Made by a program: the position numbers and the translations under genes. A model generated the notes under the pieces. That model searched no databases. It was not told where the DNA came from and saw only the letters and a list, made by a program, of their open reading frames with translations. DNA of 39,816 bases from Planctomycetota bacterium (GTDB lineage Bacteria > Planctomycetota > JACOTG01): contig JACOTG010000290.1 of the NCBI GenBank assembly GCA_016178505.1, positions 1-39,816 of the forward strand, given 5' to 3'. Positions 8,075 to 18,330 of this stretch are shown here, in pieces. Numbering within the stretch: position 1 is the first letter of the stretch; each line of letters opens with the position of its first letter.

Positions 8075-11000
8075 CTACGCGGCGCGGCGGTGCCTCAACA
8101 TGAGCAGCAGCAACCCGGCGCCGAGGAGGATCATGCCCCACTCGCCGAGGGTCGGAATGTTGGCCGTGTTCAGGCAGCAGGACGCGGTTGCGTTGGCGTT
8201 GCATTCGGGCGGCAGATTACGCGCGTCGCCCACTGCCGTCAGCGCCACGCACACGCGGTCAACCGTGGGATTCGCGGCAGTGTGAACCGTCACGTCGACC
8301 GTGATCGCCGCGCCCGCCGCGAGCGTTCCGATCGGCGCCGGACAGGTGACGACCGTCAGACTCGGGTCCGGCGTGCAAATGAAGCTCACGCCGTCGAACG
8401 CCACGTCCCCGGTGTTGCGGACCCGGAACTGGAACGTGAAGTCATTGTCCGGGTCGACGTGCGTTTCCGGCGTGAGGCACTCGACCGTGATGTGCGCCGA
8501 GTTGACCGTGACGCATTGGTCGGCGCTGCGATTGATGCGGCAGATTTCGGTCTGCTCGCGCGGGTCGAAGCAGTTCGGCTGCGCCGTGATCGCGCAGTGG
8601 ACGCAGCGGCTCGGATTGCCGTTGGCTTCGGCGCGTGCAACCACCGTCACCACGCGCGAGCCGCCCGCCGTGATCGGGCCGAGGTTCGTGCCCTCCGGCG
8701 GATTCTGGCTGATGATCGTGAGGCCCGCGTCGGCCGTGCATCGCGAGAGGATCACCGGGTTGAGGTCCGCGGTGCCGGTGTTCGTGAACGTGAAGGTGAA
8801 CGTCGTTTGCGCGGGCGGGCAGATCGGGTTCGGGTTCGTGCTCGTGCCGACGAACGTTGCCGACGCCGTGAGCACGTTGACGCGAGCGGTGTCCTCGACG
8901 ACGACCGTATCGATGCCCGACACGGCGCCGGTGCCGCGCGCCCGAGCGGTGTTCGTCTTCACGCCGGCGGTCGCACTCGCTTTCACGATCGCGTCGAACG
9001 TGAACGTGTACGTTCCGTTCCCGGCGAGATCCGGGAGTTGGAAGCCGATCGGCGTCGTCGCGCCCGTGCCCGAGCAATCCGGTCCGCCGCCGCCAAGCGG
9101 GGTCGCCGGCGTGACGTTGTCACGGAACGCGAGGTCGTTCGGCAAGCAGTCGGTGACGCGGACGTTTCGCAGCCCTTCGTTCGGGCAGTTGTTGTGAACC
9201 GTGATCGTCCAGCGCACGAGCCCGCAGACCGGCGCATTGACCTGCTCGGTCGGTGTCGGAGGCTGCGGCTGACCGCTGTTCGGATTGTTCGGGTCGGTGA
9301 AGCAGATGAACTGAACCTGCTTCTGAATCGTGAGGGACGGCCGGACGATCAGGCAGCAACGATCGTTTGCGTTGACGTTGCACGTCGGGTCGAGGCCCGT
9401 TGGATCGCCGGTCGCCGTGAGGATGGCGCACTGTTGTCCGCACGAGGTGGCATTCGAGCGCACGACGAGGTTGACGGTCACGTTCTGGCCGGCGGGCAGG
9501 GCGCCCGTTGCCGCCGGACACGTCACGATCGTCAGGCCCGGGTTGTTCGGATCCGCCGCGCACGCGTACGTCACTCCGTCGAACGCCACGTTGCCGCAGT
9601 TCGTGATCCGGTACTGGAACGTGGTCTGCGTGTTCGGGTCGACGACCGGCGGCGGCGTCGTGAGGCACGTCACGGTGATGCATGGCGCTAGCACGTTCAC
9701 GCACTGTTGCCGCGTGAGGTCGATGCGGCAATGCTCGGTCGCATCGCGCGGGTCGAAGCAGTCCGGCTGCGCGCTGACCGGAACCGTGACGCAGCAGTTC
9801 GTTCCCGGCGTCCCGTTCGCACGAGCGACGATGGTGATCGTCCGCGTCTGCGTCGGGGCGACCGGTCCGATGTTCGTGCCGGGCACCGGATTCTGGCTGA
9901 CCAGCGTGAGGCAGGCATCGAGCTGCGCGGTGCCCACGATCACCGGATCGAGGGCGGCGAGCCCGTTGTTCACGAACGTGTAAGTGAAGGTCACCTGCTG
10001 GTTCGCACAAACGGACGTCGGGTTGACGCCGCCTGCGTTGAGCTGAGCGCTTGCGGTGAGCACGTTCACGCGCGCCGTGTCTTCGACGACCGGCGTGTCG
10101 ATGCCCGTGACCGAGTCGGTTCCGCGCGCGCGAGCCGTGTTGGTCTTGAGTCCCGCGGTTGCCGCCGCTCGGACGATCGCGTCGAACGTGAACGTGTAGG
10201 TTCCGTTCGGTGCGAGATCCGGAATGCGGAAGACCGTCGGCGTCGTCGAGCCGGTCCCCGTGCAGTCAGGGCCTTCGCTCGCGGCGCCGATCGGCGTCGC
10301 CGGCGTCACGTTGTCACGGAAGAGGAGATCGTTCGGCAAGCAGTCCGTGACGCGCACGTTGCGCAGCCCGTCGTTCGGGCAGTTGTTGTGAACCGTGATC
10401 GTCCAGCGCACGAGCCCGCAAACCGGCGCATCGACCTGTTCCGTCGGAGTCGACGGCTGGGGGGTGCCGCTGTTGGGATTGTTCGGGTCGGTGAAGCAGA
10501 TGAGCTGCACCTGCTTTTGAACCGTCATCGTCGGCCGGACGATGAGGCAGCACCGATCGTTTTGGCTGACGTTGCACGTCGCGTCGAGGCCGGTTGGATC
10601 GCCGGTGGCGGTGAGGACCGCGCACTCTTGCCCACACGAAGCGGCGCTCGAGCGCACGACGAGATTGACCGTCACGCTCTGGCCGGCCGGCAGCGAGCCT
10701 GTGGCAGCTGGGCACGTGACGATGGTGAGGCCGGGGTTGTTCGGATCGACTGCGCACACATACGTCACACCGTCGAACGCGACGTTGCCGCAGTTCGTGA
10801 TCCGGTACTGGAACGTCACCTGCGTGTTCGGATCGACGACGGCCGGCGGCGTCGTGAGGCACGTCACCGTGATGCACGGGGTGAAGACGTTGACGCACTG
10901 CTGGCGCGTGAGATCGATGCGGCAGTGCTCGGTCGGGTCGCGGGGATCGAAGCAATCCGGCTGTGCGGTGACCGGTACGGTGACGCAGCAGCTCGTCCCC

Positions 11001-14000
11001 GGCGTTCCGTTCGCGCGAGCGACGACGGTGATCGTCCGCGTCTGCCCGGCCGTGAGCGGCCCGATGTTGGTCCCGGGCGCCGGATTCTGGCTCACCAGGG
11101 TGAGGCAGGCGTCGAGCTGCGCGGCGCCGACGATGATCGGCTCGAGGGTCGCGAGGCCGTTGTTCACGAACGTGTAGGTGAAGGTCACCTGTTGTTGCGG
11201 ACAGACCGAAGTCGGATTGACTCCGCCGGCGTTGAGCTGCGCGCTCGCCGTGAGCACGTTGACGCGCGCGGTGTCCTCGACGATCGCGGTGTCGATGCCC
11301 GTGACCGCGTCGGTTCCCCGTGCGCGGGCGGTGTTCGTCTTGATGCCCGCGGTCGCGGCGGCGCGCACGATCGCGTCGAAAGTGAACGTGTACGTCCCGT
11401 TCCCCGCGAGGTCCGGGATGCGGAAGACGGTCGGCGTCGTGCCGGTCTGCGCGGTGCAATCGGGGCCTTCGCTCGCGGCGCCGATGGGCGTCGCCGGAGT
11501 CACGTTGTCACGGAAGAGGAGATCGTTCGGCAGGCAGTCCGTGACGCGCACGTTGCGAAGACCGTCGTTCGGGCAATTGTTGTGAACCGTGATCGTCCAG
11601 CGAACGAGCCCGCAGACCGCCGCATCGACTTGCTCGGTCGGCGTTGGCGGCTGGAGTTGGATCTGGTTCGGATCGTTCGGGTCGAGGAAGCAGACGAGCT
11701 GCACCTGCTTCTGCACGGTCATCGACGGCCGAACGATCAGGCAACAGGTCGCGTTGTCGGATCGGTTGCACGTCGGATCGAGGCCATTGGGGTCGCCGGT
11801 CGCCGTCAGAGTGGCGCATTGCTGGCCGCAGAGGGTCGCGCTCGAGCGCACGACCATGTTGACCGTCACGCTTTGTCCCGCAGGCAGAGATCCCGTCGCT
11901 GCCGGGCACGTGACGATCGCCAGTCCCGGGTTGTTCGGGTCGGCCGTGCACTGATACGTCACTCCATCGAACGCCACGTCGCCGCAGTTCGTGATGCGGT
12001 ACTGGAACGTCGTCTGCGTATTCGGATCGACGACGGGCGGCGGCGTCGTGAGGCACGTGACGTCGATGCAGGGATTGAAGGCGTTGACGCACTGCTCGGT
12101 CATCACGTCGATGGTGCAGCGCTCGGTCGTCTCGCGCGGGTCGAAGCAGTCGGGCTGCGCGATGACACGGGCTCGTGCGCAACGACGAGTCGGGAACGTC
12201 CCCGCGATCGCGTTCGCTACGATCGTGATGGTGACGGACTGACCCGGGTTCAGCGGGCCGACGTTCGTGCCGGCGGGCGGCGTCTGGCTGACGAGCGTCA
12301 GGCCGGCGTCGAGCGAGGGCGCCTGGACGCGCACCGGGTCGAGCGCGAACTGGCCGTTGTTGGTGAACGAATAGGTGAACGTCACTTGCTGCGGGGTGCA
12401 AACGTTCGCCGGATTCACTCCCGTGCCGGAGATCGAGCCGCTGACCGTTCGGACGTTCACTGCGGCCGTGTCTTGGACGACGGGCGTGTCGATGCCGGAG
12501 ACGGCGCCCGTGCCGCGCGCTCGCGCCGTGTTCGTCTTGACGCCGGTGGTCGCGGCAGCCTCGACGATCGCGTCGAACGTGAACGTGTAGGTTCCGTTGG
12601 CTGCAAGGTTCGGCAGTTGGAAGCCGATCGGCGTCGTGGCGCCGGTGCCCGTGCAATCCGGGCCGCCACCGCCGAGCGTCGTCGCGGGCGTGACGTTGTC
12701 ACGGAACGAGAGATCGTTCGGCAAGCAGTCGGTGACCCGCACGTTCGTCAGTCCCTCGTTCGGGCAGTTGTTGTGGACGCTGATCGTCCAGCGGACGAGC
12801 CCGCAGACCGGCGCGTCGACCTGCTCGGTCGGCGTCGGCGGCTGGAGCTGGATCTGATTCGGATCGTTCGGGTCGGTGAAACAGACGAGCTGGACGGTCT
12901 TCGAGATCGTCAGCGACGGACGCACGATCAGGCAGCAACGATCGTTCGCGGTGACGTTGCACGTCGGATCGAGGCCGTTCGGATCGCCCTCCGCTTGCAG
13001 GATCGCGCACTCCTGGCCGCAGTTCGTGTTGCTGGCGCGGACGACCATGCTCACGGTCACGTTGGCGCCGGCCGCGAGGTTCGTGGACGCCGCCGGGCAA
13101 GTGACGATCGTCAGGCCCGGGTTGTTCGGGTCGACCGTGCACGTGTAGCTGACCGTGTCGAACGAGACGTCGCCCGTGTTCGTGATGCGGTACTGGAACG
13201 TCACCTGCGTGTTCGGATCGACCACGGGCGGCGGCGTCGTGAGGCACTGCACGGTGATGCGCGGGTTCTTCACGGTCACGCACTGCTGTGCCGTGAGATC
13301 GATGCGGCAATTCTCGGCGTCGCGCGGGTCGTAGCAATCCGGCTGCGACGTGACGGGCACGCGAACGCATCGGCTGGCAGCGCCCGTGTTTTCCGCGCGC
13401 GCCACGACCGTGATCGTTCGCGTCTGCGTGGGCGCGACCGGGCCGACGTTCGTGCCGGCCGCGGGCGTCTGGCTGATCAGCGTGAGGCCGGCGTCGAGCT
13501 GCGCGGCGCCGACGATGACGGGCTCGAGCGTCGCGAGGCCGGTGTTGGTGTACGTGTAGGTGAACGTCACCTGCTCGGGCGGGCAGACGCTCGTCGGATT
13601 GACGCCGGCGCCCGCGAGCGTCGCGGCGGCGGTGAGCACGTTGACGCGCGCCGTGTCTTCCACGACGTTCGTGTCGACGCCCGTGACCGCATCGGTCCCG
13701 CGCGCGCGAGACGTGTTCGTCTTGAGGCCCGCCGTCGACGCGGCGCGAACGATCGCGTCGAACGTGAACGTGTAGGCTCCGTTCGGCGCGAGATCGGGGA
13801 TTCGGAAGACGGTCGTCGTCGTCGAGCCGGTGCCCGTGCAGTCGGGGCCTTCGCTTGCCTGGCCGATCGTCGTCGCCGGAGTCACGTTGTCGCGGAAGAG
13901 GAGATCCGTCGGCAAGCAGTCGGTCAGGCGGACGTTTCTGAGGCCGTCGTTCGGGCACAGATTGCGAACCGTGATCGTCCAACGCACGAGCCCGCAAACC

Positions 14001-16063
14001 GGGGCGTCGACCTGCTCGGTCGGCGCCGGCGGCTGCAGAGCAATGCTGTTCGGGTTGTTCGGGTCGAGGAAGCAAACGAGCTGCACCTGCTTCTGCACCG
14101 AGATCTGCGGCCTGACGATGAGGCAGCATCGATCCGAGGACGTCACGTTGCAGAACGGGGGCAGGCCGTTCGGATCGCCGGTGCCGGTGAGGATCAGGCA
14201 CTCCTGGCCGCACGCCGTGGCGCTCGAGCGGACGACGACGCCGATGTCGCGCGTCTGGTTCGGATCGAGCGGGCCGGTCGAGGTCGGGCACGTGATGATC
14301 GTCAGGCCCGGGTTGTTCGGATCGACCGCGCAGGCGAGCGTCACGTCGTCGAGGCGGACGTCGCCGCAATTGCGAACGCGGAAGTTCAGCGTCGTTTGCG
14401 TGTTCGGGTCCACCACGGGCGGCGGCGTGGTGAGGCACGTCACCGTGACGCACGGGATCTTCACCGTGACCTGCGCGGGGCAGTCGTGCGAGATCGTGCG
14501 GCCGGCGAACGAGCCCTCGACGTGCGCTTGGTTGTGGAGGACGCCGGTCGCCGTGGCCCCGATCACAGCCGAGTAGTTCACCGTGATCGAGCCGCCGTGT
14601 GCGAGCCCGCCGAACGCGCAGTTGATCGTCTGACCGGCCACCGTGCAGTTCGGATCGCTCTCGGTGATGTTCGTGTAGCCCGCGTCGAGCGTGTCGCGCA
14701 TCGTCACGTTCGAGAGATCGACCGACGGCGACGGGTTCGTGATGACCACGCGGAAGAACACCGTCTCGCCGCGGCAAGCCGTCAGCGAGTCGGAGAACGT
14801 CGTGCCGTCGAGCGAGATCTGCTTCGTGCACGTCAGCTCGGGGACGCACACGGTGGCGTCGTCGCGAGCGACCCTCCGCTGTGGCGGACAATTCAGGCCT
14901 TCGTTCGGAGAGAAGCCGCCGCCCATCGCGCGATTGACGAAGCATCCAGAGGCATTGGAATTGACGGTCGCGTCGAAGGTCACGGTCCGGGTCTGACCGA
15001 CGCTGAGACGAGTCGATCCACCGAGATTTGTGAACGTGATTCGGGTCGAACCGTCCGGCTGCGAGACCGCGTTGCAGTTCCCGCCGACACAGCTTCCTGG
15101 AACAAAGGTGAGCCCGGCTGGCAGGTTGTCCATGATCCCAGACGGATCGAGGTTGACGTTGCCGTCGTTCGTGAGCTGGATCCGGAACCGAACCGTGTCG
15201 CCGCGCAGCGCGCCGACGAGGTCGACAAACGGACCGCCGCCGGCAGTGACGTTCGTGACGTCCTTTGAAAGGCGCACGTGAGCGTTGGTCAGTTGGATCA
15301 CCACGGCCTCGGTGAAATCCTCGGGCACGCCGTCGACCAACGAACCGCCACGGGCGACGACTCGGAAGCAGTTGGGGTTGATCGGGTCGAGCTGGCTCCA
15401 ATGGTCGATGCGAAACTCGATGTCGGTGGTCGCGGTGTTCTCATCCGAGTCCGGGATCGCGGTGTTCACACCACCCGCACCGGCCGTCCCGAGCTTGATG
15501 ATTCCGGTCGCTCCCGGGATTGGCAGATTATTGTCAGCGAAGAGAAACTGCAGCGTGTTCCCTTGATAGCGAACGTGAACGTCGTTGTGCTCGGTGATCA
15601 TTCCATTCGCATTGGTGTCGAGGAACAGGCTGTACTCCTCGTCCGGTCCTACTCCAGGCTCTTCGAGAAAGGGTTGGGCGACACAGATGAAATTGGTAAA
15701 CGTGTCGGGATTGTTGTCACCGTCGGCGTCGCCGGGGACACCGGGCCCGGGAAAACCGAACCCCGGCGGGACATCCAGGACATCCAAACCAACGAACAGC
15801 GCGTCTGCCGCAACGTCGTAGTAGACGTAGACGTGGGTTAGGTCGAACCCGCTCTTCGCCGTCGGACACACGTCGTTCGCTGGGTCGGCCTGTTGTCCTT
15901 GCGCAACAGCCATGATGTCGGTCAAGTCACCATCAACAGTGACCTGGCCGGATGCTGATGCGACAAACGCCGTCGATGCGAGGACTACCGCCGCACCGAA
16001 TGCGCTGAAGCGACGACCCAGATTGACGAGTGAACGGACGCCTGCGATCGATGATGTGTTCAT
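8075..16063 (-). CDS. Giant DUF11 repeat surface protein with IPTL-CTERM sorting tail (DUF11 paralogue A)
   Basis: The product is 2662 aa from the ATG at 16063. I chose this start because the signal peptide (hydrophobic stretch ending about ASASG, residue 39) follows it; the frame is open for another 24 codons upstream. Residues about 40-245 form the N-terminal domain shared with paralogues B and C (VDGDLTDI, VYVYYDVAADALFVGLDV, GVPGDADGDNNPDT), resembling a CBM9/DOMON-like sandwich. Several DUF11-type domains follow, with motifs such as NDGNVNLD and DTLDAGYTNI. Then five complete and one incomplete super-units of about 397 aa occur, each built of three Ig-like domains. The C-terminus has IPTLGEWGMILL, a hydrophobic helix and RHRRAA. 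Tails of this kind are read by exosortase H (XrtH), which is not in this window. The gene has its own promoter and terminator. Confidence 0.92.
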   Translation of the reverse strand: MNTSSIAGVRSLVNLGRRFSAFGAAVVLASTAFVASASGQVTVDGDLTDIMAVAQGQQADPANDVCPTAKSGFDLTHVYVYYDVAADALFVGLDVLDVPPGFGFPGPGVPGDADGDNNPDTFTNFICVAQPFLEEPGVGPDEEYSLFLDTNANGMITEHNDVHVRYQGNTLQFLFADNNLPIPGATGIIKLGTAGAGGVNTAIPDSDENTATTDIEFRIDHWSQLDPINPNCFRVVARGGSLVDGVPEDFTEAVVIQLTNAHVRLSKDVTNVTAGGGPFVDLVGALRGDTVRFRIQLTNDGNVNLDPSGIMDNLPAGLTFVPGSCVGGNCNAVSQPDGSTRITFTNLGGSTRLSVGQTRTVTFDATVNSNASGCFVNRAMGGGFSPNEGLNCPPQRRVARDDATVCVPELTCTKQISLDGTTFSDSLTACRGETVFFRVVITNPSPSVDLSNVTMRDTLDAGYTNITESDPNCTVAGQTINCAFGGLAHGGSITVNYSAVIGATATGVLHNQAHVEGSFAGRTISHDCPAQVTVKIPCVTVTCLTTPPPVVDPNTQTTLNFRVRNCGDVRLDDVTLACAVDPNNPGLTIITCPTSTGPLDPNQTRDIGVVVRSSATACGQECLILTGTGDPNGLPPFCNVTSSDRCCLIVRPQISVQKQVQLVCFLDPNNPNSIALQPPAPTEQVDAPVCGLVRWTITVRNLCPNDGLRNVRLTDCLPTDLLFRDNVTPATTIGQASEGPDCTGTGSTTTTVFRIPDLAPNGAYTFTFDAIVRAASTAGLKTNTSRARGTDAVTGVDTNVVEDTARVNVLTAAATLAGAGVNPTSVCPPEQVTFTYTYTNTGLATLEPVIVGAAQLDAGLTLISQTPAAGTNVGPVAPTQTRTITVVARAENTGAASRCVRVPVTSQPDCYDPRDAENCRIDLTAQQCVTVKNPRITVQCLTTPPPVVDPNTQVTFQYRITNTGDVSFDTVSYTCTVDPNNPGLTIVTCPAASTNLAAGANVTVSMVVRASNTNCGQECAILQAEGDPNGLDPTCNVTANDRCCLIVRPSLTISKTVQLVCFTDPNDPNQIQLQPPTPTEQVDAPVCGLVRWTISVHNNCPNEGLTNVRVTDCLPNDLSFRDNVTPATTLGGGGPDCTGTGATTPIGFQLPNLAANGTYTFTFDAIVEAAATTGVKTNTARARGTGAVSGIDTPVVQDTAAVNVRTVSGSISGTGVNPANVCTPQQVTFTYSFTNNGQFALDPVRVQAPSLDAGLTLVSQTPPAGTNVGPLNPGQSVTITIVANAIAGTFPTRRCARARVIAQPDCFDPRETTERCTIDVMTEQCVNAFNPCIDVTCLTTPPPVVDPNTQTTFQYRITNCGDVAFDGVTYQCTADPNNPGLAIVTCPAATGSLPAGQSVTVNMVVRSSATLCGQQCATLTATGDPNGLDPTCNRSDNATCCLIVRPSMTVQKQVQLVCFLDPNDPNQIQLQPPTPTEQVDAAVCGLVRWTITVHNNCPNDGLRNVRVTDCLPNDLLFRDNVTPATPIGAASEGPDCTAQTGTTPTVFRIPDLAGNGTYTFTFDAIVRAAATAGIKTNTARARGTDAVTGIDTAIVEDTARVNVLTASAQLNAGGVNPTSVCPQQQVTFTYTFVNNGLATLEPIIVGAAQLDACLTLVSQNPAPGTNIGPLTAGQTRTITVVARANGTPGTSCCVTVPVTAQPDCFDPRDPTEHCRIDLTRQQCVNVFTPCITVTCLTTPPAVVDPNTQVTFQYRITNCGNVAFDGVTYVCAVDPNNPGLTIVTCPAATGSLPAGQSVTVNLVVRSSAASCGQECAVLTATGDPTGLDATCNVSQNDRCCLIVRPTMTVQKQVQLICFTDPNNPNSGTPQPSTPTEQVDAPVCGLVRWTITVHNNCPNDGLRNVRVTDCLPNDLLFRDNVTPATPIGAASEGPDCTGTGSTTPTVFRIPDLAPNGTYTFTFDAIVRAAATAGLKTNTARARGTDSVTGIDTPVVEDTARVNVLTASAQLNAGGVNPTSVCANQQVTFTYTFVNNGLAALDPVIVGTAQLDACLTLVSQNPVPGTNIGPVAPTQTRTITIVARANGTPGTNCCVTVPVSAQPDCFDPRDATEHCRIDLTRQQCVNVLAPCITVTCLTTPPPVVDPNTQTTFQYRITNCGNVAFDGVTYACAADPNNPGLTIVTCPAATGALPAGQNVTVNLVVRSNATSCGQQCAILTATGDPTGLDPTCNVNANDRCCLIVRPSLTIQKQVQFICFTDPNNPNSGQPQPPTPTEQVNAPVCGLVRWTITVHNNCPNEGLRNVRVTDCLPNDLAFRDNVTPATPLGGGGPDCSGTGATTPIGFQLPDLAGNGTYTFTFDAIVKASATAGVKTNTARARGTGAVSGIDTVVVEDTARVNVLTASATFVGTSTNPNPICPPAQTTFTFTFTNTGTADLNPVILSRCTADAGLTIISQNPPEGTNLGPITAGGSRVVTVVARAEANGNPSRCVHCAITAQPNCFDPREQTEICRINRSADQCVTVNSAHITVECLTPETHVDPDNDFTFQFRVRNTGDVAFDGVSFICTPDPSLTVVTCPAPIGTLAAGAAITVDVTVHTAANPTVDRVCVALTAVGDARNLPPECNANATASCCLNTANIPTLGEWGMILLGAGLLLLMLRHRRAA
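8473..14440 (-). repeat. Tandem super-repeat of about 1.19 kb within DUF11 gene A
   Basis: The anchor TGAGGCAC (plus strand, within the codons for CLTTPP on the minus strand) falls at 8473, 9661, 10855, 12049, 13240 and 14431. The spacings are 1188, 1194, 1194, 1191 and 1191 bp, all multiples of three. Each unit codes a CLTTPPPVVDPNTQ domain, a QKQVQLxCF domain with PVCGLVRWTI, and a domain with QQVTFTYTF. Confidence 0.85.
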
Positions 16064-16284
16064 GCGTTCCAATCCCGCCCCTCTTTTCCGTTCTTCGGTC
16101 GAAATCACCAGCGGGAACCGAGTCGGCACGACCACCCATTCAATGGCAGCGACGACGTGACTCTGATCCCCAACGCGATCCCTGCTTCAGGAGTTCGCGC
16201 GGCAGCGCAGTACGAGGCGACCCCCGCGCGAAAACGTCAAAAATGACGTCCCAACGCATGACGGGGAGGAGCCGCGCGAGCGTG

Positions 16285-16315
16285 TATCCCCTTTGTGAAG
16301 CTCCTAGCGACTGCC
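16285..16315 (-). promoter_or_regulatory. Leader block shared with DUF11 gene B
   Basis: On the minus strand the leader reads GGCAGTCG, a variable gap, then CACAAAGGGGATA. The same order GGCAGTCG and CCACAGGGGATA occurs in the leader of DUF11 gene B (23112-23136). Both sit 42-86 nt past the -10 box. Function unknown; a cis-regulatory RNA or protein site is possible. Confidence 0.4.
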
Positions 16316-16370
16316 GCGAGGCGACGCGCAGCCAAACACGTCTAGCTCAGATATCCCCGAGGCAGCGCGG

Positions 16371-16400
16371 ATGCTACCAGCCGCGTCGATCACGGGTCAA
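16371..16400 (-). promoter_or_regulatory. Promoter of DUF11 gene A
   Basis: On the minus strand, TTGACC (16395-16400) is followed after 18 bp by TAGCAT (16371-16376), preceded by TGG as an extended -10. A T-rich tract lies upstream of the -35. Spacing and hexamers match the promoter at 23178-23207 exactly. Confidence 0.7.
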
Positions 16401-16430
16401 AGAAAAACTGTGCCCCGTGCGGGTTTACCC

Positions 16431-16460
16431 TTTCCTTGTTCTGTACGGTTCTGGTAGCCT
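16431..16460 (+). promoter_or_regulatory. Probable promoter of propeller A
   Basis: CTGGTAGCCT (-10 TAGCCT at 16455-16460, extended by TGG) resembles the -10 regions of the neighbouring genes. The -35 (TTTCCT, 18 bp away) is poor. It faces away from the DUF11 promoter. Confidence 0.4.
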
Positions 16461-16856
16461 AACCAGGCGCAGAGGGGGTTTCTGAGAGGCATCGAGCAGG
16501 TCGAAAAAAGCAGACCGGGCAAAGAGCCCGCGGGCGGTTGGTTCAACTGGGCGCAGTGAAACTCACGCACGAAGTCGGTCCAAACGCTCTTCTCGAATTC
16601 GCAGGAACACGCTCGGGCTCGTCGCCGTTGACCGTCGCCCGGGGGTGCTTATTCGAGTCGGAGTTGCGAGCGTTGCTTCGGGCGCGCTGTTTGACTTCGT
16701 CCTCTCAACGGGCGGTTTCAGAGCCTTCCAACCGCCGAAACGCTGTAACCATTGCCTTCGATTTCTCGACTTCTAGTGTGGGTGAAGGGATTGCGAAAAG
16801 GGAAGTCTCGGCTTCAGACCGGCGCAGGGAAGCGCGCTGAAGCGACGGAGGGCGTA

Positions 16857-18299
16857 ATGTTCCGACATTCGAGGTGGGGTTCGACGTCTGTCGGCTACTC
16901 GCGATCGAGACGGGATTGCAGTGCCGCTCTGGCAACAGTGGCCTTCGTTCTCCTATCAGCGGCGAGTTCAGCGTTTGCGCAGGGTTTCACGACGACTCAT
17001 ATTCCAACCATCCCGCGCTCGCTCGGAGCGGCGGTGAGCGACGACAATCGTTGGCTCTACACGCTCAGCAGCAACAACGTGGTTGGCGTCATCGACATCT
17101 GGAATGGCCGTTTCGTGCGCGGCATCGATCTGAACGGACTTGCGATCAATCCGTCGGGCGTCGTCTTCTGCCACGGAAAGCTCTACATCGAGTCCTACTC
17201 GAATATCTGCGTGGTGGATCCGTCGGCCAACGACCGAGTCACCACGATTTTCCAGAACGCAGTCATCGGACAGACGGGCGGCGACGTTGCGACTGCCGGT
17301 GATTGTGGCGCCGTCTATTGCATCGCTGGCGCAACGGATAGTCTGACGATCATCGACCCGAATCCGAATGGAAACCCGGTGGTCGTCGACAGCGTGTTTG
17401 TCGGTCGGAACAACACGGATCTCTCGCTCACGACCGACGGCACTCGCGGGTATGTCGTCAACGCGCAGACGGCGACAATCACGGTCGTCGATCTGGTCGC
17501 GCACCAAGTGATCGGAAGTTCCAACCTCACGGGCGGACGACCGTTCCTGAACTTGCCCATGGATTCGGCGGTTCGGTCCGACGGTGTGGTGTACGTGAGC
17601 TGGGTTTCGCCGGACTATCTCGGTCACGTATCGGTACTCGACTCCGACGGCAACTTGACGAGAGTTCTCAACCTTCCCGGCTACTCGACGGGCCTCGGCT
17701 TTTCGACTGACGAGCGGATGCTGTTCGCCGGTGGCGGGTGGGTCATCGACTCGAACGACGGCTCGGTCATCGCGCAGATTCCGACCGTTTCCGGGATTTC
17801 AGCAGTGACGTTCTCGCCGGACGGCGAGCACTCCTTCCTGACCAATACGAACCAACTCTACGTCACCGCGGTTGACGGTTTCACTCCCGCGTTGACGGCG
17901 CCACTGACGGCTCAGTCCGGGGAAACGATCACGTTCGATCTCGTTGCTCCCAATCAGGCAGGCCAGCTCGTTCAGTTGGCAGGTGCTTACAACGCCGCGA
18001 TTCCGTTCGGCAACGGGTTGGGCCAGACCCTGACCGAGGGCTTGGTGTTTCCGCTCGACGCCGACCCGCTCTTCAACTTCACGCTCAATCCGAACCAAAC
18101 GGATTCGGTGAATGGGTTCGCCGCGCATTTCGGCTCCGACGGCCGAGCGACGGCGACGATTCGTCTCGCCAACTTGCCCGGCGGTCCGTTGCGGCACGGC
18201 GATACGCTTTACTTCGCTTTCGGCACGTTCACGGGGGAGCACCGCAGCATCATGAACGTCGAGCGCATCTCCAACGTGGTCGCGGTCACGATTCGATGA
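16857..18299 (+). CDS. Secreted YncE/YVTN-like beta-propeller (propeller paralogue A)
   Basis: The 480-aa product uses the ATG at 16857, with GGAGGG four bases upstream. A signal peptide ends at SAFA (residue 41). The mature protein starts QGFTTTHIP and folds as a YncE-like propeller: AAVSDDNRWLYTLSS, VGVIDIWNGRFV, LSLTTDGTRGYVVN and VTFSPDGEHSFLT mark the blades. From about residue 345 there is a beta-rich C-terminal domain (FDLVAPNQAGQLVQ, then HFGSDGRATATIRL, ending ISNVVAVTIR), which is shared with paralogues B and C. No sorting tail is seen. The gene is divergent from DUF11 gene A and convergent with propeller B, with a shared hairpin terminator between the two. Function unknown; an extracellular partner of the DUF11 protein is inference from layout. 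Confidence 0.85.
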   Translation: MFRHSRWGSTSVGYSRSRRDCSAALATVAFVLLSAASSAFAQGFTTTHIPTIPRSLGAAVSDDNRWLYTLSSNNVVGVIDIWNGRFVRGIDLNGLAINPSGVVFCHGKLYIESYSNICVVDPSANDRVTTIFQNAVIGQTGGDVATAGDCGAVYCIAGATDSLTIIDPNPNGNPVVVDSVFVGRNNTDLSLTTDGTRGYVVNAQTATITVVDLVAHQVIGSSNLTGGRPFLNLPMDSAVRSDGVVYVSWVSPDYLGHVSVLDSDGNLTRVLNLPGYSTGLGFSTDERMLFAGGGWVIDSNDGSVIAQIPTVSGISAVTFSPDGEHSFLTNTNQLYVTAVDGFTPALTAPLTAQSGETITFDLVAPNQAGQLVQLAGAYNAAIPFGNGLGQTLTEGLVFPLDADPLFNFTLNPNQTDSVNGFAAHFGSDGRATATIRLANLPGGPLRHGDTLYFAFGTFTGEHRSIMNVERISNVVAVTIR

Positions 18300-18330
18300 C
18301 GATGCGCTGACGAGCCACTCGGAAAACAAC

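Larger units (their letters stand above)
16064..16856. other. Divergent intergenic region with both promoters and two long leaders
   Basis: About 790 bp separate DUF11 gene A (minus) from propeller A (plus). I see no convincing gene. It holds the minus promoter at 16371-16400, a weaker plus promoter at 16431-16460, and untranslated leaders of roughly 300 nt (minus) and 390 nt (plus). A small hairpin (CGGGC-AAAGA-GCCCG, near 16518) precedes a T-run on the minus strand and could be a weak terminator. Confidence 0.6.

Noticed and set aside
9707..15268. A plus-strand open frame of about 1850 codons antisense to DUF11 gene A
   Set aside because: Its product is a monotonous mix of R, D, V, A and H, with no domain. 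It mirrors the repeats of the real minus-strand gene and results from high GC at codon position three.
16260..16560. tRNA-like GGTTCAA-type segments in the divergent intergenic region
   Set aside because: No cloverleaf can be drawn around them; no anticodon stem or acceptor pairing.
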